Origin: Luteimicrobium subarcticum
GTDB taxonomy: Bacteria; Actinomycetota; Actinomycetes; Actinomycetales; Cellulomonadaceae
Assembly (NCBI RefSeq): GCF_002798015.1
Contig: NZ_PGTZ01000006.1
Span: 620,001 to 684,000, forward strand
Direction: 5' to 3'
Length of the DNA: 64,000 bases
This document shows, in pieces, positions 18,545 to 27,412 of this stretch. The translations under genes and the position numbers were made by a program. Numbering within the stretch: the first letter of the stretch is position 1; every line of letters begins with the position of its first letter. The notes beneath the pieces were generated by a model. It was not told the origin of the DNA. It worked only from the letters and a program-made list of their open reading frames with translations, and did not search any database.

Positions 18545-18545
18545 G
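18519..18545. promoter_or_regulatory. CIRCE operator (HrcA site)
   Basis: TTAGCACTC, 9 spacer bases, then GAGTGCCAG: the left arm is perfect and the right arm matches 7 of 9 bases of the consensus GAGTGCTAA. It lies about 130 bases upstream of groES, implying heat-shock control by HrcA, which is not in the window. Confidence 0.92.
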
Positions 18546-18578
18546 CCACCCGGTGCGGCGCCGTGCGAGGATCGAGTC

Positions 18579-19844
18579 ATGGACCTCGCGACGGCCGACG
18601 CCCTCCTCACCCCGGCCGGAGAGGCGCTCCTCGCGAGCCTCCCCCCGTACGACGAGGACCGTGCCATGGCGCTCGCCCAGCGGCTGCGCGACGACGGCGT
18701 CGACCCCGCGCTCGCCGCCGCAGCGCTCACCCAGTCGCGGCTCCGCGCTCGGGCGCGCGGCAAGCTCGGGCCCTTCGCCGACGACCTCTATCTCACCGTC
18801 GACGGCCTCGAGCAGGCCACCCGGCTCGTCGTCGCGGTGCGGCACGCCCGCCGCTACCTCGCCGCCGGGGTCGAACGGGTCGCCGACCTCACCTGCGGCA
18901 TCGGCGCCGACTCCCTCGCGTTCGCCGGCGTCGGGCTGCGCGTGCTCGCCACCGACCTCGACCCCGTCACCGCGCGGCTCGCCACCGCCAACCTGCGGGC
19001 CTTCCCCGAGGCGCAGGTGCGGTGCGCCGACGGCCTCTCCCTCGACCTCGTGGCCGAAGGTGTCGACGGCGTCTACGCGGACCCCGCGCGCCGCCGCGGC
19101 GGCAGCCGCGTGCTCGACCCCCGCGCCTACGCGCCGCCCCTGGACGCCGTGTGGGACGTCCGCGGGACCGTCCCCGCCGTCGGGATCAAGGTCGGTCCGG
19201 GGATCGCGCACGCCGGCCTGCCCGACGACGCCGAGACGCAGTGGGTGTCCGTCGACGGCGACGTCGTGGAGGCCGCGCTCTGGTTCGGGCCGCTCGCGCC
19301 CGACGGCCCCGGCCGGACCGCGCTCGTACTCCGGTCGACGGGCGACGGGCGGGTCCTCGCGCGGGACGTCCGCGCCGATCCCGGCGACGACCCCGCGGAG
19401 GTCGGGCCGCTCGGCGCATACCTCCACGAGCCGGACGGTGCCGTGATCCGCGCGGGCCTGGTCGCCCCCGTCGCGCACGCCCTGGGCGGGCGCCTGCTCG
19501 ACCCGACGATCGCGTACGTCACCGCCGACTCCCCCGCGCCGCCCGGCCTCGCGGTGCCACCCGCCTGGACCCCGGCCGGGGAGCTGCCCGCGGGGGCACC
19601 CGTCGCGACCTCGTACCGCGTCCTCGACGTGATGCCGTTCGGCCTCAAGCCCCTCAAGGCATACCTCCGCGCCCGCGGGGTCGGCCGGCTCACCATCAAG
19701 AAGCGCGGCACCGCCGTCGTCCCCGAGGAGCTGCGGCGCCGCCTCGACCTGCGCGGCGACGCCGAGGCCACCGTCGTGCTCACCCGGGTCGCCGGGAGGC
19801 AGAGCGTCGTCGTCGTCGAGCCGGCGACGCCCGACGCCGGCTGA
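18579..19844 (+). CDS. Class I SAM-dependent methyltransferase with THUMP-like C-terminus
   Basis: The 421-residue protein has a Rossmann methyltransferase core at about residues 95-190: motif I VADLTCGIGADSLAFA, an acidic post-I stretch LATDLDPVTARLATANL, and YADPARRRGGSRVLDP, whose DPAR resembles the DPPY-type catalytic position. The C-terminal part (SYRVLDVMPFGLKPLKAYLRARGVGRLTIKKRG) is the THUMP-like domain seen with this family. THUMP domains bind RNA, so an RNA or tRNA substrate is the natural guess, but none is known to me for this actinobacterial family. It starts 34 bases past the CIRCE element and is divergent from groES. Confidence 0.8.
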   Translation: MDLATADALLTPAGEALLASLPPYDEDRAMALAQRLRDDGVDPALAAAALTQSRLRARARGKLGPFADDLYLTVDGLEQATRLVVAVRHARRYLAAGVERVADLTCGIGADSLAFAGVGLRVLATDLDPVTARLATANLRAFPEAQVRCADGLSLDLVAEGVDGVYADPARRRGGSRVLDPRAYAPPLDAVWDVRGTVPAVGIKVGPGIAHAGLPDDAETQWVSVDGDVVEAALWFGPLAPDGPGRTALVLRSTGDGRVLARDVRADPGDDPAEVGPLGAYLHEPDGAVIRAGLVAPVAHALGGRLLDPTIAYVTADSPAPPGLAVPPAWTPAGELPAGAPVATSYRVLDVMPFGLKPLKAYLRARGVGRLTIKKRGTAVVPEELRRRLDLRGDAEATVVLTRVAGRQSVVVVEPATPDAG

Positions 19845-19916
19845 GCCGCGCCCGGCGGGCACCGGGAAGGGCCTTGGCTGCGCGTCAGGGGCCGCGTCCG
19901 TGGAAGCATGTGCGCC

Positions 19917-21053
19917 ATGGAACTGCCGTTCGCCCGGTCGGACCGCTCGACGGTCGGCATCGAGTGGGAGCTCGCGCTCGTCGACAAGGACTCCGGCGAC
20001 CTGCGCCAGGTCGCCCAGACCGTGCTCGACGCCGTGCGCCCCGACGGTGCCGAGAAGCACCCCAGCATCGTCCAGGAGCTGCTGCTCAACACGGTCGAGG
20101 TGGTCTCCGGCGTCGGGCGGACCGTCGGCGAGGCGGCGGACGACCTCGAGCGAGCCGTCGCCGAGATCCGCGAGGTCACCGACCCGCTGCGCGTCGAGCT
20201 GATGTGCGCCGGCACGCACCCCTTCGCACGCTGGGACCACCAGAAGGTCACCGACAAGGAGCGGTACAACACCCTCATCGACCGCACGCAGTGGTGGGGA
20301 CGCCAGATGCTCATCTACGGCGTGCACGTGCACGTCGGGATCGAGGACCGCGCCAAGGTGCTGCCGATCCAGCGCGCCATGCTCACGCGGTTCGCGCACC
20401 TGCAGTCGCTGTCTGCGTCGTCGCCGTTCTGGGGCGGCAAGGACACCGCGTACGCGTCCAACCGCGCGCTGATGTTCCAGCAGCTCCCCACGGCCGGCCT
20501 GCCCTACCAGTTCGACGAGTGGTCCCAGCTCGAGCAGTACGTCGCCGACATGATCCACACCGGCGTGATCGACGCCTTCGACGAGGTCCGGTGGGACCTG
20601 CGCCCGTCACCGCGCTTCGGCACCCTCGAGTCGCGCATCTGCGACGGCATCACGAACATCACCGAGCTGCGCTCGATCGCCGCGCTCACCCACTGCCTCG
20701 TCGAGCACTTCTCGACGATGCTCGACGAGGGCCGCGACCTGCCCGTCCTGCCCACCTGGTTCGTCCAGGAGAACAAGTGGCGGTCGGCCCGCTACGGCAT
20801 GGACGCGATCATCATCCTCGACGAGCAGGGCAACGAGGAGCTCGTGACCGACTCGGTCGCGAGGCTGCTGCGCGACCTCGAGCCCACGGCCGAGCGTCTC
20901 GGCTGCTCCGACGACCTCGACGGCGTCCGGACGATCCTGCGCAAGGGCGCGTCCTACCAGCGGCAGCGGGCCGTGGCGCGGCGGGCGGGCGGCGAGCTCG
21001 ACGCCGTCGTCGCGTCGCTCGTCGCCGAGATGCGGGAGGGTCGCCCGCTCTGA
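19917..21053 (+). CDS. Carboxylate-amine ligase, YbdK/glutamate-cysteine ligase 2 family
   Basis: This ATP-grasp-like GCS2-family protein has 378 residues. Family motifs are STVGIEWELALVD near residue 10, PSIVQELLLNTVEVVSG, YGVHVHVGIEDR near residue 140, RFGTLESRICDG and VLPTWFVQENKWRSARYGMDA. E. coli YbdK shows weak glutamate-cysteine ligase activity, and in actinobacteria the family is often annotated as glutamate-cysteine ligase; the true substrate is uncertain. I chose the ATG at 19917, as the upstream in-frame ATG at 19908 adds three residues not seen in homologues. Confidence 0.85.
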   Translation: MELPFARSDRSTVGIEWELALVDKDSGDLRQVAQTVLDAVRPDGAEKHPSIVQELLLNTVEVVSGVGRTVGEAADDLERAVAEIREVTDPLRVELMCAGTHPFARWDHQKVTDKERYNTLIDRTQWWGRQMLIYGVHVHVGIEDRAKVLPIQRAMLTRFAHLQSLSASSPFWGGKDTAYASNRALMFQQLPTAGLPYQFDEWSQLEQYVADMIHTGVIDAFDEVRWDLRPSPRFGTLESRICDGITNITELRSIAALTHCLVEHFSTMLDEGRDLPVLPTWFVQENKWRSARYGMDAIIILDEQGNEELVTDSVARLLRDLEPTAERLGCSDDLDGVRTILRKGASYQRQRAVARRAGGELDAVVASLVAEMREGRPL

Positions 21054-21113
21054 GGCGCCGCCGGACGCCCGCGAGGCCGCGCGCGAGCCTCCGGTCGTGG
21101 TTACCGTGACGGC

Positions 21114-21551
21114 ATGCCGACGTTCCGCACCACCCTGCTGCTCGACGGTCGCAACGTCGGCATCGAGGTACCCGACGAGGTAGTCCAGGCGCTCGGCGCC
21201 GGCGGACGGCCACCGGTCTCCGTCACCCTCAACGGGTTCACGTACCGCTCCACGGTCGCCCGGATGAAGGGCCGCTACCTGGTGCCGGTCTCGGCGGCGA
21301 TCCGTGCCGAGGCGCACGTCGAGGGCGGCGAGGAGCACGACGTCACGGTCGAGCTCGACGCGCAGCCCCGCACGGTCGAGGTGCCGGACGACCTCGCGGC
21401 GGCGCTCGCGACCGGGGGCGTGCGCGACGCCTTCGACGCCCTCTCCTTCTCCGCCCGCAAGGAGCACGTCCGGTCCGTCACCGAGGCGAAGGCCGCCGCG
21501 ACCCGGGAGCGGCGGATCGGCAAGGTCGTCGGGTCGCTCGGCGACTCGTGA
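21114..21551 (+). CDS. DUF1905 / YdeI-OmdA domain protein
   Basis: The 145-residue soluble protein joins a small beta-rich DUF1905 domain (about residues 1-85; VPDEVVQALG, GRPPVSVTLNGFTYRSTVARM) to a short C-terminal YdeI/OmdA helical segment (AFDALSFSARKEHVRSVTEAKAAATRERRI). OmdA-like proteins have been linked to bacteriocin protection, but the function here is unknown. It follows the YbdK gene by 60 bases on the same strand and converges on tsaD. Confidence 0.8.
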   Translation: MPTFRTTLLLDGRNVGIEVPDEVVQALGAGGRPPVSVTLNGFTYRSTVARMKGRYLVPVSAAIRAEAHVEGGEEHDVTVELDAQPRTVEVPDDLAAALATGGVRDAFDALSFSARKEHVRSVTEAKAAATRERRIGKVVGSLGDS

Positions 21552-21576
21552 CCGCAGCGTCGAGGAGTCCGTCCGG

Positions 21577-22632
21577 TCAGACCGTGACGGTCGTGAGCGG
21601 CATCGACGAGTCGACGCCGATGTCGAGGCGCGACGGTGCGACACCGGCCGCCACGACCGCCGACCCGAGCGCCGCGATCATGGCGCCGTTGTCCGTGCAG
21701 TAGCGGATCGGGGGGATGCGGACGGTGATGCCCTCGGCCGCGCAGCGCGCCGCAGCCATCTCGCGCAGCTGGGAGTTCGCGGAGAACCCGCCCCCGACGA
21801 CGAGGGTGTCCACGCCGTGGCGGTGGCACGCCGCGATCGTCTTGGCGGTCAGGACGTCCGCGACCGCCTCGGCGAACGACGCCGCGACGTCGTTCAGCGG
21901 GATCTCCTCGCCGGCGTCACGACGCGTCTCGACCCACCGCGCGACCGCCGTCTTGAGGCCCGAGAACGAGAAGTCGTACGCGTGCTTCTCCTGGTCCTTC
22001 GCGGCCGTCAGTCCGCGGGGGAAGCGGATGGCTCTCGGGTCGCCCTCGCGGGCGAGCCGGTCGATGTGCGGACCGCCCGGGTACGGCAGGCCGAGCAGCC
22101 GGCCGACCTTGTCGAACGCCTCGCCCGCCGCGTCGTCGAGCGTCGAGCCCAGCTCGGTGACGTCGGTCGCGATGTCGTCGACGAGCAGGAGCGAGCTGTG
22201 CCCGCCCGAGACCACGAGCGCCATGAAGCGCTCCGGGAAGGGACCGTCGACGAGAGCGTCGACGGCCGCGTGGCCCACCACGTGGTTCACCCCGTACAGC
22301 GGCTTGTTCAGCGCGAGGGCGAGCGACTTGGCTGCGGACGCGCCGATGGTCAGCGGACCGACCAGGCCGGGACCCGCCGTGACGGCGATCGCGTCGACCT
22401 CGGACAGGTCCACGTCGGCCGTGCCGAGCGCCCGCTCGATCGTGGGGACCATGGCCTCCAGGTGGGCGCGGCTCGCGACCTCGGGGATGATGCCGCCGAA
22501 GCGTGCGTGCTCGTCCATCGAGCTCGCGACCGCGTCGACGAGGAGCTGGTCGCCGCGCACCAGCGCGACGCCCGTCTCGTCGCAGGACGTCTCGATGCCG
22601 AGGACAAGGGGGGCGGTGGACGCGTCAGGCAT
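21577..22632 (-). CDS. tsaD: tRNA threonylcarbamoyladenosine transferase subunit TsaD
   Basis: TsaD, with TsaB and TsaE, transfers the threonylcarbamoyl group to adenosine 37 of ANN-decoding tRNAs. The 351-residue ASKHA protein starts [17 protein letters not shown], has [23 protein letters not shown] and the metal-binding H-x3-H in [11 protein letters not shown], then [10 protein letters not shown] and the C-terminal [17 protein letters not shown]. tsaB and tsaE lie 2 kb away on the same strand, separated by a nucleotidyltransferase, a nitroreductase and rimI. Confidence 0.97.
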   Translation of the reverse strand: MPDASTAPLVLGIETSCDETGVALVRGDQLLVDAVASSMDEHARFGGIIPEVASRAHLEAMVPTIERALGTADVDLSEVDAIAVTAGPGLVGPLTIGASAAKSLALALNKPLYGVNHVVGHAAVDALVDGPFPERFMALVVSGGHSSLLLVDDIATDVTELGSTLDDAAGEAFDKVGRLLGLPYPGGPHIDRLAREGDPRAIRFPRGLTAAKDQEKHAYDFSFSGLKTAVARWVETRRDAGEEIPLNDVAASFAEAVADVLTAKTIAACHRHGVDTLVVGGGFSANSQLREMAAARCAAEGITVRIPPIRYCTDNGAMIAALGSAVVAAGVAPSRLDIGVDSSMPLTTVTV

Positions 22633-22662
22633 GGTGTCCAGGGTAGCGGCGGCGGGCGCCCG

Positions 22663-23529
22663 TCAACCCCGACCGACGGCCTCGCGCGCGGCGTCGACGA
22701 GCGCACGCGCTCGTGTGAGCGTGGCGGCCAGGTCGTCCGGCGTCGACCCGGGCCGTGCGAGGAGCGTGTGGACCTCGGCGGCCCAGCCGTCGGGCGCGGT
22801 CGCGGCCGAGCCCGCGCGGGCGACCAGGCCCTTGTCGTTCGTCGCCCACTGGCCGGCACGGCCGAGCAGCGCGTGCGCGCAGACGCCGAAGGCGCGGAAG
22901 AGGCAGCCTGCGACGTACGCGCTGTCGCCACGTCGCGCCCCCTTGAGCGCTCCCTCGACGAGGAAGGACGCCTCCCACGTCCCGTCGGCGAGCGTCTCCG
23001 CCAGCGCCGCGGGGAAGGGGTCGAGTGCGGATCGCAGGGCGCCGAGCACCCCGGACGGGTCCGCGAGCACCCCCCCGGACGCCAGCTCGCCCGCGTAGGC
23101 GACGTCGAGGAACCCCAGCGGGTGCCCGGGCTGCACGTGCCAGGCCGCGCGGCCGTCGACGGCGTCCGACACGGCCTGCCGCACGCGTCCGACGTCCCGG
23201 TAGATCCAGTCGACGGCGACACCGTCCACGGACAGCCAGGCACCGCCGTCGACCCACGGCCCCCAGCCGCCGCGCGCGCCGACCACCGCGTCGGGACCGG
23301 CGACGTCGCGAGCCAGGTCTTCGAGCCGCCGCAGGTCCAGGGACTCGTCGACGTACAGACCCAGGTCGACGTCCGACGACGGCAGGGCGTCGCCCCGGGC
23401 GCGGCTGCCGCCCAGCACCACCCCGACGACTCCGGGGATGACGGTCAGCCGGGCGGACAGCGCGCGCCACGTGTCGTCGGCCTCACCGGGAAGGGGCGCC
23501 GGGGCGTGGGGCGGGGCGTCGGGCGGCAT
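22663..23529 (-). CDS. Nucleotidyltransferase-domain protein of unknown substrate
   Basis: The 288-residue protein has the polymerase-beta-type nucleotidyltransferase signature VVLGGSRARGDALPSSDVDLGLYVD at about residues 36-60 (GS-x-x-x-GD with D-x-D), and a helical C-terminal region after residue 110 resembling DUF4037-type or aminoglycoside nucleotidyltransferases. A third acidic residue could be the Asp in VDWIYRD. The family includes antibiotic-modifying enzymes and antitoxin-like proteins, but nothing in the context assigns a substrate. It lies 30 bases upstream of tsaD, same strand. A resistance role should not be assumed. Confidence 0.75.
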   Translation of the reverse strand: MPPDAPPHAPAPLPGEADDTWRALSARLTVIPGVVGVVLGGSRARGDALPSSDVDLGLYVDESLDLRRLEDLARDVAGPDAVVGARGGWGPWVDGGAWLSVDGVAVDWIYRDVGRVRQAVSDAVDGRAAWHVQPGHPLGFLDVAYAGELASGGVLADPSGVLGALRSALDPFPAALAETLADGTWEASFLVEGALKGARRGDSAYVAGCLFRAFGVCAHALLGRAGQWATNDKGLVARAGSAATAPDGWAAEVHTLLARPGSTPDDLAATLTRARALVDAAREAVGRG

Positions 23530-23619
23530 GGCCGGACCCTACGCGACCGCTCGCGCCGTGTGGTGGACGTCACGGTCGCGCCGGGAAGGATGATTGACGA
23601 TGTGACTGTTGACCGAGGT

Positions 23620-24270
23620 ATGAGCCTTGAGACCCCCGACATCGACGCCACCCTCGACGAGATCGAGCTGGAGAGCGCGCTCGCGATCGACCCTGCCGCC
23701 GCGGACCTCCTGTTCCGCGAGGCGCACACCACCAACGCCTTCGCCGACCAGCCCGTCAGCGACGAGCAGCTCCGTGCCGTCTGGGACCTCGTCCGCTGGG
23801 CCCCCACCGCGATGAACTCGCTGCCGCTGCGCCTGCTGGTGGTGCGCACGCCCGAGGCCAAGCAGCGCCTCGCCGCGCACATGGCCGAGGGCAACCGCGA
23901 CCGCGTGCTCGCGGCACCCGTCACGATCGTCGCGGCGGCCGACCCCGGCTTCCACCGCCACCTCGGCACGCTCGCACCGTTCGTCGCCGACGCGGAGGCC
24001 AACTTCGAGCCGCTCACCGAGATGCGTGACGGCATGGCCCGCACCTCGGGCCTCATCCAGATCGGCTACCTCCTCGTCGGTCTGCGCGCCGCCGGGCTCG
24101 GTGTCGGCCCGATGACCGGCTTCGACGCCGCAGGTGTCGACGGCGAGTTCTTCGACGAGAGCGGCTGGAAGTCGCTCGTCGTCGTCAACGTCGGCGTCCC
24201 CGCCGCCGAGGGTGCGCACCGCCCCCGCCAGGCGCGCCTCGGCTACGACGTCGTGAGCGCCACGGTCTGA
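23620..24270 (+). CDS. Nitroreductase-family flavoprotein, RutE/malonic semialdehyde reductase-like
   Basis: The FMN-dependent protein has about 216 residues. It shows LFREAHTTNAFADQPVSDEQLRAVWDLVRWAPTAMNSLPLRLLVVR near the N-terminus, which is the hallmark opening of RutE-like reductases, and GYLLVGLRAAGLGVGPMTGFD in the C-terminal half. RutE reduces malonic semialdehyde in uracil breakdown, but no other rut genes are present, so a general reductase role is equally possible. The ATG at 23620 is my choice; in-frame alternatives at 23590 (ATG) and 23602 (GTG) would add 10 or 6 residues. It is terminated by a strong hairpin. Confidence 0.82.
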   Translation: MSLETPDIDATLDEIELESALAIDPAAADLLFREAHTTNAFADQPVSDEQLRAVWDLVRWAPTAMNSLPLRLLVVRTPEAKQRLAAHMAEGNRDRVLAAPVTIVAAADPGFHRHLGTLAPFVADAEANFEPLTEMRDGMARTSGLIQIGYLLVGLRAAGLGVGPMTGFDAAGVDGEFFDESGWKSLVVVNVGVPAAEGAHRPRQARLGYDVVSATV

Positions 24271-24310
24271 TCCCGACCAGCAGCGCTCCCGGGTCACACA
24301 CCCGGACCTC

Positions 24311-24353
24311 GGAGGGCCCCGCCCCGACGTCAACCGTCGGGACGGGGCCCTCC
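24311..24353. terminator. Bidirectional terminator between the nitroreductase gene and rimI
   Basis: A long stem pairs 24311-24329 with 24335-24353, with one mismatch and a 5-base loop, between two convergent stop codons. Confidence 0.85.
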
Positions 24354-24369
24354 GCCGTGGCTCAGCGGC

Positions 24370-24879
24370 TCATGGCCTCGCCGTGGTGGTGCCTCCGCCG
24401 GCGACCGGGGCCCCGAGGTCGAGGCGCATCGTGTACGCGTCGACGTTCTCGGGCTGGTAGTACCGCTTGCGGATCCCGAGCTGCTCGAAGCCGTACTTCG
24501 CGTACAGCCGCAACGCCGGGTCGTTGTCCACGCGCACCTCGAGCAGCACGGCCGACGCCCGCAGCGCCCGCGACCTCTCGACCAGCGCCTCGAGGAGCTG
24601 CGAGCCGACACCCTGGTGCTGGACGGCCGGGTCGACCCCGATCGTCATGATCTGCGTGACGTCCCCGTCGAACCAGAGCCCCGCGTAACCCACGAGGGGC
24701 TGCGGCCCCGCAGCGCCCAGCACCTTCGGCTCCGCGGCCACGTACCAACGACCGAGCGCACCGAGCTCCTCGGCGACCATGCCGTAGGTCCACGCACCCC
24801 GGCCGAACAGCTCGACCTCGAGCTCGACGACCCGCGGGAGGTCGGCCGCCCGCAGCGGTCGGATCCCGGTGCTCACCAC
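24370..24879 (-). CDS. rimI: Ribosomal-protein-alanine N-acetyltransferase
   Basis: RimI acetylates the N-terminal Ala of ribosomal protein S18. The 169-residue GNAT protein has the family's ELEVELFGRGAWTYGMVAEEL start and the acetyl-CoA loop DPAVQHQGVGSQLLEALVE near residue 85, then LLEVRVDNDPALRLYAKYGFEQLGIRKRYYQ, a classic RimI end with the catalytic Tyr region. The start is GTG at 24879 (or 24876). It lies 9 bases after tsaB in the alr-tsaE-tsaB-rimI cluster. RimI next to TsaB is a common bacterial arrangement. Confidence 0.93.
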   Translation of the reverse strand: MVSTGIRPLRAADLPRVVELEVELFGRGAWTYGMVAEELGALGRWYVAAEPKVLGAAGPQPLVGYAGLWFDGDVTQIMTIGVDPAVQHQGVGSQLLEALVERSRALRASAVLLEVRVDNDPALRLYAKYGFEQLGIRKRYYQPENVDAYTMRLDLGAPVAGGGTTTARP

Positions 24880-24888
24880 GGCCGGTCC

Positions 24889-25623
24889 TCAGGCCGTCAC
24901 GCGCTTGGCGCCCGCGGGCACCTGGGCGTCCGGACGGCGCAGGTACAGCGGCTCGCCCGGCTGGTCGACTCCCGCGGCACGGCGCGCGAGCGCGAGGCGG
25001 GCGAGGACGACAGCGTCGGGGACGACGGGCGCGTCACCCGACCCGTCGTCACCGACGGGCAGGCCGGCGGCGGCCAGCTCCGGGTACAGCGCCGCGCCCC
25101 TGCCGACGACGACCGCTCCGGCCGCGTGGCCCGCCTCGACGACCGCCGCGGCGGCGCCCACCTCCGGCCCGGCGACCGTCTCGAGCACGGGCACCGCGTG
25201 CGGGCCCTCGTGCGCGACGACGCGGTAGCGCGCCCAGTACACCTCGCGGCGGCGCGCGTCCGCGGTGACGAGCACCTCGGCGTCGGGTGCGAGACCCAGC
25301 GCCGACACCGCCTCCGCGGCGATCGCGTCGAGGCTCGGCACGCCCAGCACCGGGACGCCGAGCGCGAGTGCGAACGTCCGGGCCGTGACGAGCCCGACCC
25401 GCAGGCCGGTGAAGGGCGCGGGGCCGGTCCCGGCGACGACCGCGGTGAGGTCCGACCGGTCGGTCCCGGACTCGGCGAGCACCTCCTCGATCATCGGTGC
25501 GAGGAGCTCGGCGTGCCGGCGCTGCTCGTCGACGCTGCGCGCCGCGAGCCGCTCACCACCCTCGCCCACCAGGGCGACGGTCACCGCCGCGGACGTGTCG
25601 ACTGCCAGGACTGCCACGGTCAC
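24889..25623 (-). CDS. tsaB: tRNA threonylcarbamoyladenosine biosynthesis protein TsaB
   Basis: TsaB is the non-catalytic ASKHA partner of TsaD. The 244-residue protein begins VAVLAVDTSAAVTVALV, has RRHAELLAPMIEEVLAESG and the conserved GTGPAPFTGLRVGLVTARTFALAL, and lacks the metal-binding His pair of TsaD, as expected for TsaB. The GTG start at 25623 overlaps the tsaE stop by 4 bases. Confidence 0.95.
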   Translation of the reverse strand: MTVAVLAVDTSAAVTVALVGEGGERLAARSVDEQRRHAELLAPMIEEVLAESGTDRSDLTAVVAGTGPAPFTGLRVGLVTARTFALALGVPVLGVPSLDAIAAEAVSALGLAPDAEVLVTADARRREVYWARYRVVAHEGPHAVPVLETVAGPEVGAAAAVVEAGHAAGAVVVGRGAALYPELAAAGLPVGDDGSGDAPVVPDAVVLARLALARRAAGVDQPGEPLYLRRPDAQVPAGAKRVTA

Positions 25624-26168
25624 CAGCCTAGGCCGTCGCCGGGCAGCGCGACGCCGTCCCAGCGTTCGCCGACTGCGACGACCGTCACGTGCCGGACGCC
25701 GACCTCCGCGCCCGGCGCGTCCTCGTCCGCCCCTGCGCTGTCACCGTCCACCGCAGGCAGCCCGCCGTGCGGGCGCTCCAGGCGCACCTCGAGGCGGTCG
25801 TCCGCGAGCTGTTCGACGAGCCCCTCGCCCCACTCGACCACGGTGACGGCCTCGTCGAGGCTCGTGTCGAGGTCGAGCGCGTCGACCTCGTCGAGCGACC
25901 CGAGGCGGTAGGCGTCCACGTGGACGAGGTGCGGGCCGTCCACCTCGGACGGGTGCTCCCGCGCGATGATGAACGTCGGCGACGCCACCTGCCCCCGGAC
26001 GCCGAGCCCGGCGCCCAGGCCCTGGGTGAGCGTCGTCTTGCCCGCCCCGAGGTCGCCGGTCAGGACGACGAGGTCGCCCGCCCGCAGGACGCCCGCGAGG
26101 GCGCGCCCGAACGCCCGGGTGGCGTCGGCGTCGGTCAGGTCGACGGTGAAGCTGCGGGTGGCGGTCAT
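25620..26168 (-). CDS. tsaE: tRNA threonylcarbamoyladenosine biosynthesis ATPase TsaE
   Basis: TsaE is the small P-loop ATPase of the t6A machinery. The 182-residue protein has Walker A GDLGAGKTTLTQGLG near residue 40, SPTFIIAREHP, HVDAYRLGSLDEVDALDLD and VVEWGEGL, all family hallmarks. The last 40 residues are an Asp/Glu/Ala-rich extension of low conservation. It overlaps alr upstream and tsaB downstream by 4 bases each, so the genes are translationally coupled. Confidence 0.96.
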   Translation of the reverse strand: MTATRSFTVDLTDADATRAFGRALAGVLRAGDLVVLTGDLGAGKTTLTQGLGAGLGVRGQVASPTFIIAREHPSEVDGPHLVHVDAYRLGSLDEVDALDLDTSLDEAVTVVEWGEGLVEQLADDRLEVRLERPHGGLPAVDGDSAGADEDAPGAEVGVRHVTVVAVGERWDGVALPGDGLGW

Positions 26169-27412
26169 GCCGGGTCGGTCCCTCCGGTCGGTGCGCCCAC
26201 GTGGACCCGCGGGACGCGGGCGCCGAGGCGCGTGGTGATCTCATAGCTGATGGTTCCGGCGGCGTCGGCCCAGTCCTGCGCGGTCGGGCCAGCGGCGTCG
26301 GGCCCGAAGAGCCGCACGACGTCGCCCGCACGCTCGCTCGCGTCCGGGCCGAGGTCGACGACGACCTGGTCCATGCACACCCGTCCCGCGACCCGCAGCA
26401 GGCGCGCCCCGTCGCCGGTGCCGACGAGCAACGGCCCGCCCGGGCCCGCCGACCCGCCCGACGCGTGCCGCGGGATCCCGTCGCCGTACCCGAGCGGCAC
26501 GACGCCGAGCCGGGTGGCGCGCTCCGTCGTGTACAGGTGGCCGTAGGACACGCCCTGGCCCGCCGCGACGGGCTTCACGAGGGCGAGCCGCGCCTCGAGG
26601 GTCATCGCGGGGACGAGACCGAGGTCGTGGGCGGACGCGAGCTCGGGCACGGGCGAGAGCCCGTAGACCGCGATGCCCGGACGGACCAGGTCGTAGTGCA
26701 GGCCGGGAGCGGTGACCGTGGCGGCCGAGTTCGCGAGGTGCCGGACCTCGAGCACGCACCCGGCGCGCTCCACACGCGCGACGGCCTCGTCGAAGCTGCG
26801 GCGCTGCAGGTCGTTCACCGGATCCCCGGGGACGTCCGCCAGCGCGAGGTGCGACCACACGCCGACGACCCGCAGCGCACCCTCGGCCTCCGCGCTCCGC
26901 AGCGCCGCCAGGAGCCCGTCCAGGTCCGCGGGCACGACGCCGCCCCGGCCCAGCCCCGTCTCGACCTCGACGTGCACCCGCGCCGTGCGACCCGTCGTCC
27001 GCGCGGCCGCGACGACCTCGTCGACAGCCCACGACGCGGCGAGCGACACGTCCACGTCGGCCGCCACGAGGTCCGCGAAGGGGGACCCGGGGACGAGCAG
27101 CCAGGCCAGCACCCGGGCGTCGTCCGGGCCGACGCCGGCGGCGCGCAGCGCCAGGGCCTCCGACGCCTGCGCGACCCCGAGCCACGTCGCACCGCCCGCG
27201 AGCGCCGCCCGCGCCGACGGGACGAGACCGTGCCCGTACGCGTCAGCCTTGACGACCGCCATGACCTCCGCCGACCCTGCACGGCGCGCGAGCTCGACGA
27301 CGTTGGCGCGGATCGCGGCGAGGTCCACGACGGCCCGGGACGGGTACCCGTCGCCGGCGGGAGGCCCGGCGAGGGTTCCCGCGGCGGTCGCTGCCCGCTC
27401 GAAGTCGCTCAC
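26165..27412 (-). CDS. alr: Alanine racemase
   Basis: This PLP enzyme makes D-alanine for peptidoglycan. The 415-residue protein has the cofactor-lysine motif VMAVVKADAYGHGLVPSA near residue 55, the HLANSAA stretch, DLVRPGIAVYGLSPV, the second catalytic residue in GVSYGHLYTTE, PLGYGDGIPRH and the C-terminal GRVCMDQVVVDLG. I chose the GTG at 27412, which overlaps the upstream pseudouridine synthase stop by 4 bases (GTGA) and has GGGAGGA upstream. An earlier start would run back into the neighbouring gene. Confidence 0.96.
   Translation of the reverse strand: MSDFERAATAAGTLAGPPAGDGYPSRAVVDLAAIRANVVELARRAGSAEVMAVVKADAYGHGLVPSARAALAGGATWLGVAQASEALALRAAGVGPDDARVLAWLLVPGSPFADLVAADVDVSLAASWAVDEVVAAARTTGRTARVHVEVETGLGRGGVVPADLDGLLAALRSAEAEGALRVVGVWSHLALADVPGDPVNDLQRRSFDEAVARVERAGCVLEVRHLANSAATVTAPGLHYDLVRPGIAVYGLSPVPELASAHDLGLVPAMTLEARLALVKPVAAGQGVSYGHLYTTERATRLGVVPLGYGDGIPRHASGGSAGPGGPLLVGTGDGARLLRVAGRVCMDQVVVDLGPDASERAGDVVRLFGPDAAGPTAQDWADAAGTISYEITTRLGARVPRVHVGAPTGGTDPA

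Noticed and set aside
22663-23529. Aminoglycoside resistance nucleotidyltransferase
   Set aside because: Only the general nucleotidyltransferase signature is seen; there is no mobile context or specific resistance-family motif.
21304-23619. Long upstream part of the open frame that ends as the nitroreductase
   Set aside because: It is antisense to tsaD and the nucleotidyltransferase gene, and has no homology; the nitroreductase domain starts only near 23620.
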